The position numbers were made by a program, and so were the translations under genes. The notes below the pieces were generated by a model. It worked only from the letters and a program-made list of their open reading frames with translations. It was not told where the DNA came from and did no database searches. Shown one piece after another: positions 33,862 through 45,868 of a stretch of DNA of 64,000 bases. The stretch is taken from positions 558,001-622,000 of the forward strand of contig JBAIAA010000537.1 of assembly GCA_037893245.1 (NCBI GenBank). The letters run 5' to 3'. Each line of letters opens with the position of its first letter. Position 1 is the stretch's first letter. This DNA comes from Crossaster papposus. Taxonomy: Eukaryota; Echinodermata; Asteroidea; Velatida; Solasteridae.

Positions 33862-35116
33862 AGATGGACTACAACGAAAACTCACACATTAAATTTATTA
33901 TCGGACCTTGTTTATGTTGTGTTCAGGTAACACTTTATTGTTACGGTCATGTTTTTCTCTAAATAATTTTGTTGCAATTTGACCGAAAAAATTAGACCTC
34001 GATTCTTCGATTTTGAAATTTCCCGCCCTGTACTGGTTCCCGGCAAAGATCCACTGAAAACCACAATGAAATCCACGATATAGTACCAGCGGACTTGTAA
34101 ACCAGCGAAAAGTGATGACGTACTACCCATGAGCAACCGAGAGTAAACAAAAAACGCCATGTTATTCCGTGTGTATTACATGCATTTTCATGCAGAGGCA
34201 TGAAGTTTTTACGAATCTTTTTTTTATAGTGTATCACTATCAGCTACAATAATGCCAACTTCATGTGTTGTTGGTGGACTGGATGCACGAGAAATTGTTC
34301 GAAGAATCCAGAGATTCATTTTGTGCAATTTCCGCGGGATCCTGCGTTATCAAAGGAATGGGTGAAGTTCGTAAATATTACACGAAAGGATTTCACCTTC
34401 TGACCTTCTCGGCAAGAAGTAGGCCTTTGATTTGTTCAGCACATTTTTCAGAGGACTGTGTTGAACCTTCAAGTGCTTTGAAAAATTCACTGGGATTGAC
34501 AACAAAGTTTCGTTTAAAGCCTGGATCGATCCCCACATTGAAAGCGCCAAACATCGAGGGAATTCGTACTACTACCACCAGGCCTACTGCTTCTACGTCG
34601 GCCGAGTCATCGGCAACCGCCGGGTCTGCCGTGGCCGCAGAGTCATCGCCTTCTCTCTCGTCTGGTGAGCTCCCCTCATCGCTAGAGCTGCCATCACTGT
34701 CCTCAGAAGTACCTCCACGAAATGCCTCTTCCTCATCTATACTGTGGTCTTCCCAATACTCGCTGCTATCGGACATTTGTCGCTGTTTTTCGGTCGAAAA
34801 TAGTTGTACCAAAATATAGCCTAGCTTGTCCGCTATTATTCCGCATTGCATTGTACGGTAAAAATGCACGCACACGATCGACCCGAGTAAATCGTCATGG
34901 GTAGTACGTCACACACAAAGTATGAATTATTCATGAGTTAAGGGCTTTTGCTGAAACTGAGTTTTTCTGGGTCGTAGAACGCCGATCAATTTTGGGTTTT
35001 TTTTGCATGAAGAAACAAGATTTATTGAATACTAATGATATATTAGTAATCATTATACATTTCTCGAACAAAAAAAGGCAACAAAGCCTTTATCATTATT
35101 CCGTTGTAGTCCATCT
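33862..35116. mobile_element. TTAA element, array copy 1 (full, 1255 bp)
   Basis: The termini are AGATGGACTACAACG and CGTTGTAGTCCATCT, flanked by TTAA on both sides. It contains a frameshifted THAP-domain sequence on the plus strand (34252-34819). TTAA duplications and a THAP domain together point to the Kolobok superfamily, whose transposases carry THAP domains. No DDE catalytic domain is seen, so it is non-autonomous. An acidic open frame lies on the opposite strand (34393-34875). Copy 1 differs from copies 2 and 4 by a few bases. Confidence 0.85.
34252..34819 (+). pseudogene. THAP zinc-finger domain, two frameshifts (array copy 1)
   Basis: THAP domains are C2CH zinc fingers that bind DNA. 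Starting at ATG 34252 the translation gives MPTSC (first cysteine). A frame change near 34267-34275 leads to RNCSKNPEIHFVQFPRDPA and KEWVKFVNITRKDFTF. A second change near 34405 leads to SRPLICSAHF (the C..H pair) and FRLKPGSIPTL, the end of the domain. The changes look like small duplications of 5 and 8 bp. A Ser/Thr-rich tail follows to the stop at 34819. The same breaks occur in copies 2 and 4. Confidence 0.75.
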
Positions 35117-35120
35117 TTAA

Positions 35121-36375
35121 AGATGGACTACAACGAAAACTCACACATTAAATTTATTATCGGACCTTGTTTATGTTGTGTTCAGGTAACACTTTATTGT
35201 TACGGTCATGTTTTTCTCTAAATAATTTTGTTGCAATTTGACCGAAAAAATTAGACCTCGATTCTTCGATTTTAAAATTTCCCGCTCTGTACTGGTTCCC
35301 GGCAAAGATCCACTGAAAACCACAATGAAATCCACGATATAGTACCAGCGGACTTGTAAACCAGCGAAAAGTGATGACGTACTACCCATGAGCAACCGAG
35401 AGTAAACAAAAAACGCCATGTTATTCCGTGTGTATTACATGCGTTTTCATGCAGAGGCATGAAGTTTTTACGAATCTTTTTTTTATAGTGTATCACTATC
35501 AGCTACAATAATGCCAACTTCATGTGTTGTTGGTGGACTGGATGCACGAGAAATTGTTCGAAGAATCCAGAGATTCATTTTGTGCAATTTCCGCGGGATC
35601 CTGCGTTATCAAAGGAATGGGTGAAGTTCGTATATATTACACGAAAGGATTTCACCTTCTGACCTTCTCGGCAAGAAGTAGGCCTTTGATTTGTTCAGCA
35701 CATTTTTCAGAGGACTGTGTTGAACCTTCAAGTGCTTTGAAAAATTCACTGGGATTGACAACAAAGTTTCGTTTAAAGCCTGGATCGATCCCCACATTGA
35801 AAGCGCCAAACATCGAGGGAATTCGTACTACTACCACCAGGCCTACTGCTTCTACGTCGGCCGAGTCATCGGCAACCGCCGGGTCTGCCGTGGCCGCAGA
35901 GTCATCGCCTTCTCTCTCGTCTGGTGAGCTCCCCTCATCGCTAGAGCTGCCATCACTGTCCTCAGAAGTACCTCCACGAAATGCCTCTTCCTCATCTATA
36001 CTGTGGTCTTCCCAATACTCGCTGCTATCGGACATTTGTCGCTGTTTTTCGGTCGAAAATAGTTGTACCAAAATATAGCCTAGCTTGTCCGCTATTATTC
36101 CGCATTGCATTGTACGGTAAAAATGCACGCACACGATCGACCCGAGTAAATCGTCATGGGTAGTACGTCACACACAAAGTATGAATTATTCATGAGTTAA
36201 GGGCTTTTGCTGAAACTGAGTTTTTCTGGGTCGTAGAACGCCGATCAATTTTGGTTTTTTTTTGCATGAAGGAACAAGATTTATTGAATACTAATGATAT
36301 ATTAGTAATCATTATACATTTCTCGAACAAAAAAAGGCAACAAAGCCTTTATCATTATTCCGTTGTAGTCCATCT
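35121..36375. mobile_element. TTAA element, array copy 2 (full, 1255 bp)
   Basis: Same structure as copy 1 and joined to it through one shared TTAA (35117-35120). It is nearly identical to copy 4 (both read GTTCGTATATATTAC where copy 1 has GTTCGTAAATATTAC). It contains the frameshifted THAP sequence at 35511-36078. Confidence 0.85.
35511..36078 (+). pseudogene. THAP zinc-finger domain, two frameshifts (array copy 2)
   Basis: Same reading and same two frame breaks as 34252-34819. Because the breaks are shared, the amplified master copy was already non-coding for a complete THAP domain. Confidence 0.7.
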
Positions 36376-36379
36376 TTAA

Positions 36380-37190
36380 AGATGGACTACAACGAAAACT
36401 CACACATTAAATTTATTATCGGACCTTGTTTATGTTGTGTTCAGGTAACACTTTATTGTTACGGTCATGTTTTTCTCTAAATAATTTTGTTGCAATTTGA
36501 CCGAAAAAATTAGACCTCGATTCTTCGATTTTAAAATTTCCCGCTCTGTACTGGTTCCCGGCAAAGATCCACTGAAAACCACAATGAAATCCACGATATA
36601 GTACCAGCGGACTTGTAAACCAGCGAAAAGTGATGACGTACTACCCATGAACAACCGAGAGTAAACAAAAGACGCCATGTTATTCCGTGTGTATTATGTA
36701 TGTATGGTGGCCCTGAAGGGACTACGCAGATCGTGAATATTGACGTCAATATTCACGACAAATTTCACGACTTTCCTCAAAGTCGCGAATATTGACGTCA
36801 AATTTGACGTCAATATTCACGACTTTCCAAAAAAGTCGCGAATATTGACGTCAAATTTGACGTCGATATTCACGACTTTCCCCAAAAGTCGCGAATATTG
36901 ACGTCAAATTTGACGTCAATATTCGCGATCTGCGGAGTCCCTTCAGGGCCACCATTATGTATGCGTTTTCATGGTTAGTACGTCACACACAAAGTATGAA
37001 TTATTCATGAGTTAAGGGCTTTTGCTGAAACTGAGTTTTTCTGGGTCGTAGAACGCCGATCAATTTTGGGTTTTTTTTGCATGAAGAAACAAGATTTATT
37101 GAATACTAATGATATATTAGTAATCATTATACATTTCTCGAACAAAAAAAGGCAACAAAGCCTTTATCATTATTCCGTTGTAGTCCATCT
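36380..37190. mobile_element. TTAA element, array copy 3 (deletion form, 811 bp)
   Basis: Both termini are kept. The central THAP region is deleted between two CATG tetranucleotides (upstream TTTTCATG, downstream CATGGGTAGTACG in the full copies), as if by microhomology repair. A 253-bp palindromic MITE is inserted at 36703-36955. Joined to copies 2 and 4 by single TTAA sites (36376-36379 and 37191-37194). Confidence 0.85.
36703..36955. mobile_element. Palindromic MITE nested in array copy 3
   Basis: The ends are ATGGTGGCCCTGAAGGGACT and its reverse complement, flanked by TATGTATG (36695-36702 and 36956-36963), an apparent 8-bp target duplication. The interior consists of repeated AATATTGACGTCAAATTTGA-type palindromic units, each containing the ATF/CREB-like core TGACGTCA. 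Copies of it are nested at the same place in array copy 5 and in the solo element at 57314. Confidence 0.8.
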
Positions 37191-37194
37191 TTAA

Positions 37195-38449
37195 AGATGG
37201 ACTACAACGAAAACTCACACATTAAATTTATTATCGGACCTTGTTTATGTTGTGTTCAGGTAACACTTTATTGTTACGGTCATGTTTTTCTCTAAATAAT
37301 TTTGTTGCAATTTGACCGAAAAAATTAGACCTCGATTCTTCGATTTTAAAATTTCCCGCTCTGTACTGGTTCCCGGCAAAGATCCACTGAAAACCACAAT
37401 GAAATCCACGATATAGTACCAGCGGACTTGTAAACCAGCGAAAAGTGATGACGTACTACCCATGAGCAACCGAGAGTAAACAAAAAACGCCATGTTATTC
37501 CGTGTGTATTACATGCGTTTTCATGCAGAGGCATGAAGTTTTTACGAATCTTTTTTTTATAGTGTATCACTATCAGCTACAATAATGCCAACTTCATGTG
37601 TTGTTGGTGGACTGGATGCACGAGAAATTGTTCGAAGAATCCAGAGATTCATTTTGTGCAATTTCCGCGGGATCCTGCGTTATCAAAGGAATGGGTGAAG
37701 TTCGTATATATTACACGAAAGGATTTCACCTTCTGACCTTCTCGGCAAGAAGTAGGCCTTTGATTTGTTCAGCACATTTTTCAGAGGACTGTGTTGAACC
37801 TTCAAGTGCTTTGAAAAATTCACTGGGATTGACAACAAAGTTTCGTTTAAAGCCTGGATCGATCCCCACATTGAAAGCGCCAAACATCGAGGGAATTCGT
37901 ACTACTACCACCAGGCCTACTGCTTCTACGTCGGCCGAGTCATCGGCAACCGCCGGGTCTGCCGTGGCCGCAGAGTCATCGCCTTCTCTCTCGTCTGGTG
38001 AGCTCCCCTCATCGCTAGAGCTGCCATCACTGTCCTCAGAAGTACCTCCACGAAATGCCTCTTCCTCATCTATACTGTGGTCTTCCCAATACTCGCTGCT
38101 ATCGGACATTTGTCGCTGTTTTTCGGTCGAAAATAGTTGTACCAAAATATAGCCTAGCTTGTCCGCTATTATTCCGCATTGCATTGTACGGTAAAAATGC
38201 ACGCACACGATCGACCCGAGTAAATCGTCATGGGTAGTACGTCACACACAAAGTATGAATTATTCATGAGTTAAGGGCTTTTGCTGAAACTGAGTTTTTC
38301 TGGGTCGTAGAACGCCGATCAATTTTGGTTTTTTTTTGCATGAAGGAACAAGATTTATTGAATACTAATGATATATTAGTAATCATTATACATTTCTCGA
38401 ACAAAAAAAGGCAACAAAGCCTTTATCATTATTCCGTTGTAGTCCATCT
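37195..38449. mobile_element. TTAA element, array copy 4 (full, 1255 bp)
   Basis: Full-length and nearly identical to copy 2, with the THAP remnant at 37585-38152. Copies 2+3 and 4+5 form two nearly identical dimers of 2074 and 2073 bp, so the array probably grew by tandem duplication of a full-plus-short dimer. Confidence 0.85.
37585..38152 (+). pseudogene. THAP zinc-finger domain, two frameshifts (array copy 4)
   Basis: Same as the THAP remnants of copies 1 and 2, with identical frame breaks. The antisense acidic open frame (37726-38208) is again preserved. Confidence 0.7.
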
Positions 38450-38453
38450 TTAA

Positions 38454-39263
38454 AGATGGACTACAACGAAAACTCACACATTAAATTTATTATCGGACCT
38501 TGTTTATGTTGTGTTCAGGTAACACTTTATTGTTACGGTCATGTTTTTCTCTAAATAATTTTGTTGCAATTTGACCGAAAAAATTAGACCTCGATTCTTC
38601 GATTTTAAAATTTCCCGCTCTGTACTGGTTCCCGGCAAAGATCCACTGAAAACCACAATGAAATCCACGATATAGTACCAGCGGACTTGTAAACCAGCGA
38701 AAAGTGATGACGTACTACCCATGAACAACCGAGAGTAAACAAAAGACGCCATGTTATTCCGTGTGTATTATGTATGTATGGTGGCCCTGAAGGGACTACG
38801 CAGATCGTGAATATTGACGTCAATATTCACGACAAATTTCACGACTTTCCTCAAAGTCGCGAATATTGACGTCAAATTTGACGTCAATATTCACGACTTT
38901 CCAAAAAAGTCGCGAATATTGACGTCAAATTTGACGTCGATATTCACGACTTTCCCCAAAAGTCGCGAATATTGACGTCAAATTTGACGTCAATATTCGC
39001 GATCTGCGGAGTCCCTTCAGGGCCACCATTATGTATGCGTTTTCATGGTTAGTACGTCACACACAAAGTATGAATTATTCATGAGTTAAGGGCTTTTGCT
39101 GAAACTGAGTTTTTCTGGGTCGTAGAACGCCGATCAATTTTGGGGGTTTTTTGCATGAAGGAACAAGATTTATTGAATACTAATGATATATTAGTAATCA
39201 TTATACATTTCTCGAACAAAAACAGCAACACAGCCTTTATCATTATTCCGTTGTAGTCCATCT
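38454..39263. mobile_element. TTAA element, array copy 5 (deletion form, 810 bp)
   Basis: The same deletion form as copy 3, with the nested palindromic MITE at 38777-39029. The right end reads CCATCT followed by TTAA (39264-39267) and then the host flank GCGTGG, which closes the array. Confidence 0.85.
38777..39029. mobile_element. Palindromic MITE nested in array copy 5
   Basis: Essentially identical to the nested MITE at 36703-36955, with the same TATGTATG flanks. It arose by duplication of the dimer rather than by a second insertion. Confidence 0.75.
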
Positions 39264-39267
39264 TTAA

Positions 39268-41940
39268 GCGTGGTTTCCAGAGTTGTGTTGCAAGGATTGT
39301 TTTTGCCAGCGTCTCATACAGTATACATCAGACGTGACTGTGTGTACATATCGTTTTAGACACGTTTCTACGGCGTGGTAGACGGTGGACGTATACTATC
39401 CAATCAAAACCAGTGCAAACCGCACGCCTGGGCCCCGTCTAATCCTTTTGTTAGTGGTCAACACCACAGTAAAATACCCGGATGTATAATGCACTTCAAC
39501 GGCGCAGCAGCTATAATTCAGTAAACTTTATTGGCCGTTTAATGTCGGTCTCAAGTGACATTGCTTGTTGTACTTTAGACAGGCAGTTTCATCGGTAAAT
39601 TTTCCCCTATTTTATCCAGAGTCAATGGCGGATGCAGATGTATTACACGATAATCTGACAAGCCGGATTTGCATGTTGCTCGGTTTAATAACCACCATGG
39701 TTTCACTCAAAATCGAAGTGTTTTATATATAAAATATATAATATATTTATTTCCCTCTATCCATCCCTGTCAAGTTGGTCATCGTAGGCTATTGTGTTGG
39801 TGGCGTGTATTGTGTGCATTGCTGACAGCGTCTTTTATCAGTTTATTAGCCCATTGTGATGTGTGCCATCGATCGCGTTGTGACCAATGCAGTATTACTG
39901 TGCCATTTTTGCAGCGGATGTAGAATTTATAGTCGCTGTCAGAATGGTTTGTTGCTATCGTTTTGACCTTTCATTACCGCAATCGATTTTTAAATCGATT
40001 TTATTTTTTTGTAAATCAAATTTTTGGACCTAAACAGATTTTGACATGTCAGGTCTGACAAAAGTCCTGGAAAAAAAATGTTTCTATAACTTCCATTAAA
40101 AAATATCTCAGTGGTCGGCCATGTTTTTTTTCATTAAAAATGCATTGTTAAAACATGGCCGCTCATAACCCACGAATTTGCTCAAAATGGTTAGGACTTA
40201 TTTAACGAGTCAATTATTTTTATGACTTGAGTCATTAGATCAAAACGTCGAGTCGGGTTGAGTCGCAGTGTGTAGTGAGTCGAGTCATGTAATTAGTTCA
40301 AGTCACAGATATTTGAACAATACACAATAAACTAACACATTACAGAAACACAAAGTGGAAGTCCACGACACGGTGTATGTTTGTTGTATCATTAGAACTG
40401 ATGTCCTTATACAGCGGACTACAGCGACCTGTGATGTTCCGACGAGTTTTCTAATGGCCAACCAGTATTACCCGCCCCGTACCCCCATCAGAAACGGCAC
40501 CAAACCAACCTCAATCAACGACGGCAGCCAGTATCCCAGACCAGAGCACCCCGACACATTATCGAGGCCAGAGGAGTGAAACCGATATTTGAACATGGTC
40601 AGGGAGTTGCTCAACCCACAAGGCAAGGTTCTAAAATAGACATAACAGATGGAATTATCTGCAATCAAATTTCCGGGGGTTTCTTATTCGCCCATCCTAA
40701 TGTGAGAAGCCTCATAAACAAATTTGACCATTTTAAGATTGTAATGTCTAGAAATCCATTCGACATCATCTGTCTAAACTACCCCCATGTTCTCTCGTCG
40801 TGAAGATCTCAAAATAGATGATGTCGAGTGTATTATTAACTTTCATGCGCCAGTCAAAATCAAACGCATTCGGGGTGCCTCGTGGCTCGATAGCGAAATT
40901 CTTAGTGATTTATTTATACACAAAATATAGCATTCACCCAAGAAATTAGCAAATAAACAAACAAATTATAGTAAATGTATACAATACAGCTCTGTGTTAT
41001 ATGATATAGCTATTGGAAGTGATTTGTTTATACACAAAATATAGCGTAGATGTATAACAATCAGTGAAATCCCAGAATATGAGAGGTTGCATTGTGTTGT
41101 CTCGAATCAATATAATACAATTAAATAGAAAGTATGTACCTTACTGGTATGGCATGACTGCCTCTACAGCCAGTATATTTGTGAGCTGCATTGTGCAGAA
41201 GTCAACTGCATCTTGGTTAAATATGAAATAAATTATGCGTTGATACAATTCATGATAAACACACTGCATTTAACAAAATTGGGGATATACGCACTTCTCA
41301 TTTTATTTATCCATCTAATGAGGTGGAACTGCTTTTTTTCCCCGTAATTTTCTTGTTTGACCGACCAGCCCAACTTACAGACAATATTGCAGACGCCCAC
41401 AATCAGAATATTGTTTGCGTTTAATCAAAATAATGAACATTCATAAACCAAATTGAATTTTAGTGACGAGAATATTTTAGAGCGTGGGTTAGGCATCCGG
41501 AGTAACTAAGTACTTTTAAAGCAAATATAATATTATTCCAGTAAAATTTAGACTTTTAGGTTTTTATTTAACAGAAGGAAATACATTTGGTTTTGTTAGG
41601 TGTTTGAAAACCACAGGAAACAGGTATTTTAAATGGCATTAAGAGGATCAAATCAGTCTGACTTTTGGGAATTATAATGTTTCTATAAATTGAATAAAAT
41701 TACTCTAGGGTATTATTGTACAGAGCTAAAATATCCTCCAGAAGTGTAAATGCAAATCTCATGTCAAATCAGCAAGCGAAAATAAAACACATTTTATTCG
41801 CCGCTAAAGAAAAGACGAAACCCTGGTTGATGCGAAGCGTTATAGCGGTCTGGAAAACAAAATTCCCCGGACGATTCGAAGCGCCATAGCGGTCTACAAA
41901 AATAAAATCAAAAGTTGCCAGCGCGGTAAGACATAAAATT
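39268..41940. repeat. Module DE spacer with retrotransposon and foldback pieces
   Basis: Colinear with 58082-60560. It holds the rest of the GPCR D 5' flank, a solo foldback arm (about 39755-39990) and a decayed non-LTR endonuclease piece at 40480-40910 (translation FLFAHPNVRSLINKFDHFK, then NPFDIICLN). The rest, about 41000-41940, is AT-rich and has no gene I can see. Confidence 0.55.
40480..40910 (+). pseudogene. Non-LTR retrotransposon endonuclease remnant (copy 2)
   Basis: The short open stretch at 40576-40803 ends in NVRSLINKFDHFK and NPFDIICLN, matching the N-terminal part of the endonuclease of non-LTR elements. It is followed by a large internal deletion and then a piece reading FHAPVKIKRIRGASWLD (about 40842-40892). 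It is closely related to the remnants at 20960-21600 and 59095-59530. Confidence 0.6.
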
Positions 41941-42066
41941 GACAGGCTCCAATCCTTACTTTCCCTCGGCGTGGCACACGGGACACCGCGCAATGCCCAC
42001 GGGACACAGTGCAACAGGCTGGTTCCCATGTTCGCTACCCCACGCCAAACTGCGCCGGACAAACAG

Positions 42067-43435
42067 GACAAGGTTCCACTACACTAAATACGGCGCTCAT
42101 TGTAACCAACACAAAAATTGAAAGAAAGAGCGCCGCCTGGTGACGCTCATGAGTAGAGTGGCCATATTTTTTTGACTGAAAATCAAAGATTAAGACTCCT
42201 AGAACAATTTTCTTTTCAAATTTATGGGGGTTGACCGAATGAATTTTTTGTATACTCCCCTCCACACAAACCACCCCTAAACTGGTGGCCCAGCTCTGGG
42301 CCCAGGTATCAATGTAGCCCCCCGCCTCTATGCCAAATAGACCCACGTATTGGTCTTTTTTGTGAACGGAATCCCCCGAGTTGGAAGCCACGGGTCACCA
42401 ATTCTTGATTTCCACAAATATTTATACAATCAGTCCAATGTATAGTCCCCAGGGACCTATTATTCAAAATTACCGGAGGGATCACAAAATATTAATGAGC
42501 TCGCGCGCACTGATTTTCACTGATTTAGTCACATGCACCCTTTAATAGCACTTACTGGGGCCTTTGGTGAGAAAAATGGGACTCAAAATAATTAAAATTT
42601 ACCTAAAATACAGTAACCACTTCAACAAATTAAATGCGGTGGACTTGCTGTTCTAAAATGGCGCGTAAAATGGCGCGCTACAGTTTAGTGCGCCGCCATC
42701 TTTGATTCATATAGGTTCCACTCACTGACCTCTATACATGGACAGATCATCATTGTTTCATTTTGAAGTCGGCATGCGGAGAAGTGCAACATGGCAGACC
42801 CACGACGTGACTATGTGAGCCAATGAAATGTCCAGGTGTTGGTACGATATGTATTACGTAATGTTTATAAATACAAAATGTACGGAATAAATCCGCTGAC
42901 CTCCACACCTGGACATTTCATTGGCTCACAGCAGTGACGTCTCGGGTCCGCCATGTTGCACTTCCAGTTCGCGCCGACTTCAAGTGTTAGCACAGCAGAA
43001 TATGGACAATGGTCCGTCCAGGTGTAGAGGTCAGTGGTTCCACTACACTAAATAGGGCGCTCATTGTAACCAACACAAAAATTGAAAGAAAGAGCGCCGC
43101 CTGGTGACGATCATGAGTAGAGTGGCCATATTTTTTTGACTGGAAATCAAAGATTAAGACTCCTAGAACAATTTTCTTTTCAAATTTATGGGGGTTGACC
43201 GAATGAATTTTTTTTTATACTCCCCTCCACACAAACCACCCCTAAACTGGTGGCCCAGCTCTGGGCCCAGGTATCAATGTAGCCCCCCGCCTCTATGCCA
43301 AATAGACCCACGTATCAATCAGTCCAATGTATAGGCCCCAGGGACCTATTATTCAAAATTACCGGAGGGATCACAAAATATTAATGAGCTCGCGCGCACT
43401 GATTTTCACTGATTTAGTCACATGCACCCACAAAT
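42067..43435. repeat. Tandem duplicate pair interrupted by a MITE
   Basis: A segment beginning GTTCCACTACACTAAATA occurs at 42067-42540 and again at 43037-43435, the second lacking about 75 bp. The material is absent from the colinear module at 60660, so it is an insertion in this module. The element at 42723-43036 separates the two copies. No gene is seen. LTRs are unlikely because no retroviral-type coding sequence lies between. Confidence 0.65.
42723..43036. mobile_element. 314-bp MITE with 8-bp target duplication
   Basis: The ends are CACTGACCTCTA and TAGAGGTCAGTG, with extended similarity inside (ACxTGGAC). It is flanked by GTTCCACT at 42715-42722 and 43037-43044. The 8-bp duplication suggests a hAT-type transposase acted in trans. 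The interior has a second inverted structure with GACCTC ends near 42898. A right-end relative is at 22190-22285. Confidence 0.75.
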
Positions 43436-45435
43436 GACACACAAAATGGCGCGGCGCACGTCCCGGCAAAATAGACGGGCTCCCTCCCACCCTCCGCGCG
43501 CAAACAAGGACACGGCACACGGGGCACCGTCCACAAGATGGCGCCAACCATGTCCCATGTCTATTGCGTAGACCACGCAATGACCTTTGCTAACTAGCCT
43601 TATGGTTCAGTTGGTAGGTAACGGGACCCACATGTGGACGTTGCAAGGCTTTAAATCCGGCTTTGGTCTTACTTTTAACTCGACCGCGCGTCCTCCACCG
43701 TCATTTCCTTTAAATGATTTAAAAAACCGCACCAAAGTACCAAAAAGATCTTTGCTTCAACGCTATAGGCGCTGCTGCTGGGAGTGTCCGGTTATGTTAA
43801 GGTTAGGTTAGCACCTGCGTACAGGTTCAAGGCGTTTACAATCTGTGATCCGTACTTAGGGAGCCGCCTTGTTTCCTGCCTTTTATGATTGCTTGGCTTT
43901 CAGGCTACATACATGGACAGGGGAGAACAAGGGTGTGCCGGGAACGTCAAGACCCTATATGAGTCATGGTGGTTGGTACGGACTCGTGTATAAGCCCGAC
44001 CCCTGAATGATTGGTCAACACCCGTAACTTGTTGTTTTCTCCCACACGAACATTTCTTTCAAGCTATTTGTAAGGAAATAATTTAAACGTTAAGAGTAGC
44101 GTCAGTTGAAATTGCCTTGTGACTCAGCAAGCGAACGTTGGTGGGTTCACATCCGGCTTGGGTCTTAATTTTACATGTTTCTAGTTCCAAGAAACGTCAA
44201 ATTTTGGCCAATTTTTATTAAAATGCTAGGCTAACCCCTTACTATTTGTAATTTTAAAAATCTACCTATGGCCAATTATATTTACAATGCAAGGTCGACT
44301 CCTTACATTTGTTTTATTTTAAGGAAAAATATAATTTTGTTAACTGAAAAACAAAGCTAACCCCTTACAAATAATATTTTCTAAGAAAACAAAAATGTCA
44401 TTCAAAACGCAAGGTAAACCCCTTACAATTGTTTATTTGGTCATTTTTTTTTCAAATTACCTAATTTATCTTGCACCTGAAACCTGTCAATTAATCAAGA
44501 AAATCATTCACACTGCTGCACAGAACCACATAACTGGCCACAGAACCCACAGGCGAACGTTGATTGGTTGGTTGGCTCGAATCTGGCTTCGGTCTTAGTT
44601 TTAGTTTCTTCACCTAAACAATTTTAGTTGCAAGAAACGTCAAATGTTGGCCAATTTTAATAGAATGCAAGGCTAACCCCTTACACATATTATTTAATTT
44701 CCAAGAACAATCAAATTCTTACGATTATTTATAATAAAATGCAAGGTTAACCCCTTTAGAGGGCATTAAAATAATTCTACAAGAAAAATCTAATTTTGCA
44801 AATTTAAAAAAAAATATGCAAGGTTACCGGTAACCCTGGATTTTGAAGCAATGGCCACGTTATAAATCACACCAGGAAAAGGTGGCATATTTTACTTTGG
44901 AACGGATTTTTACGGTCGTATAAACGATGTGCCCTCTGACGTCACGTGTTTACATCTGTATTCGAATGTGCCTGGCAGTATGCGCACACATCGTGTTTTA
45001 CATAAAATTTGCTTCAAGAATGACGTCGCAGGTCAGATCGCCTTTGAATTGCGTGACCTCTGATGTCATCTCTTAACCAATTTTTTTGTAAAACATGATG
45101 CGTGCGCATACTGCCGGGCACATTTGAATACAGAGTTAAACTGCGGGCACATCGTCTATAGCGTTTTTTTGGCCGCAATGACAACGTGGTGCGTCCTCTA
45201 CCTAAAGAAAATAAAAGTCGTGTTTATTCGGGCAGCGGCAGAGCAGTGAATACGCAACAATTGCCAATGCCGGGACATTCGCATGTCCTCACATTATGTG
45301 CTATTTTAGTAATTTGTAAGGCATCGATTTGAGGTCCAAGTTGGCAAACAACTGCTTACATGCAAACAACAAAAAGACTTGACTCTAGGTTTTCAAAGAC
45401 GTCGTACCTATACCAGCATGTTTAGTTTATGCAAT
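43436..45435. repeat. SINE-like units and 3' flank of GPCR copy E1
   Basis: A GC-rich block (43440-43560) is shared with 61850-61950. tRNA-like heads start at 43595 and about 44110, each followed by variants of the ~65-bp tandem tail up to about 44830. From 44870 the 3' flank common to the GPCR copies begins. It includes a stretch (about 44920-45160, with TGACGTCACGTG) that is part of the 949-bp tandem duplication. Confidence 0.5.
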
Positions 45436-45868
45436 TCACTGTCTGCCTTTTCGATAAATAAGCTTTTTAGTAGCTTTCCTGAAAGCTTCATTTCTCCAGC
45501 AATAGATGACCGTGTTGAGTCAAGAATTGCTGTATTGTAAACTTTCAGTGAAAACTGATATTAAGATGTGGTTTTTTTTACGGGTATATTGTAGGCAGCC
45601 ATGTGACGCAGACGGTGCATGTGATAATCAGAAATGTTTTGAGAGCTTTTACTTTTGATCGATGAAGCTGAACCTGTGCATCGTCAGCATTGATCTCTGC
45701 TGCTGCTATACGCCGTGCCTGATGCCTCGCTATCAATATCATTTTCCCATACAAAACAATTATAATCAAAACAACTGATATTATAACAGTCCTACCAAGA
45801 ACATTAAAAATTATTTCCACACCAGGAAAAGTGGCATATTTTACTTTAGAACGGGTTTTTACGGTCAT
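45436..45868 (-). pseudogene. GPCR copy E1, 5'-truncated
   Basis: Only the segment from TM5 to the C-terminus of the family is present (YGKMILIARHQARRIAAAE through KKLIYRKGRQ). A frameshift just after WLPTIYP (near 45578) separates TM6 from TM7. Upstream of TM5 the gene is replaced by a copy of its own 3' flank (from about 45824), the junction of a 949-bp tandem duplication. It cannot encode a receptor. Confidence 0.8.

Noticed and set aside
42067..43435. LTR retrotransposon with direct terminal repeats
   Set aside because: No coding region, primer-binding site or polypurine tract lies between the repeats. The intervening DNA is mainly a MITE with its own 8-bp duplication.
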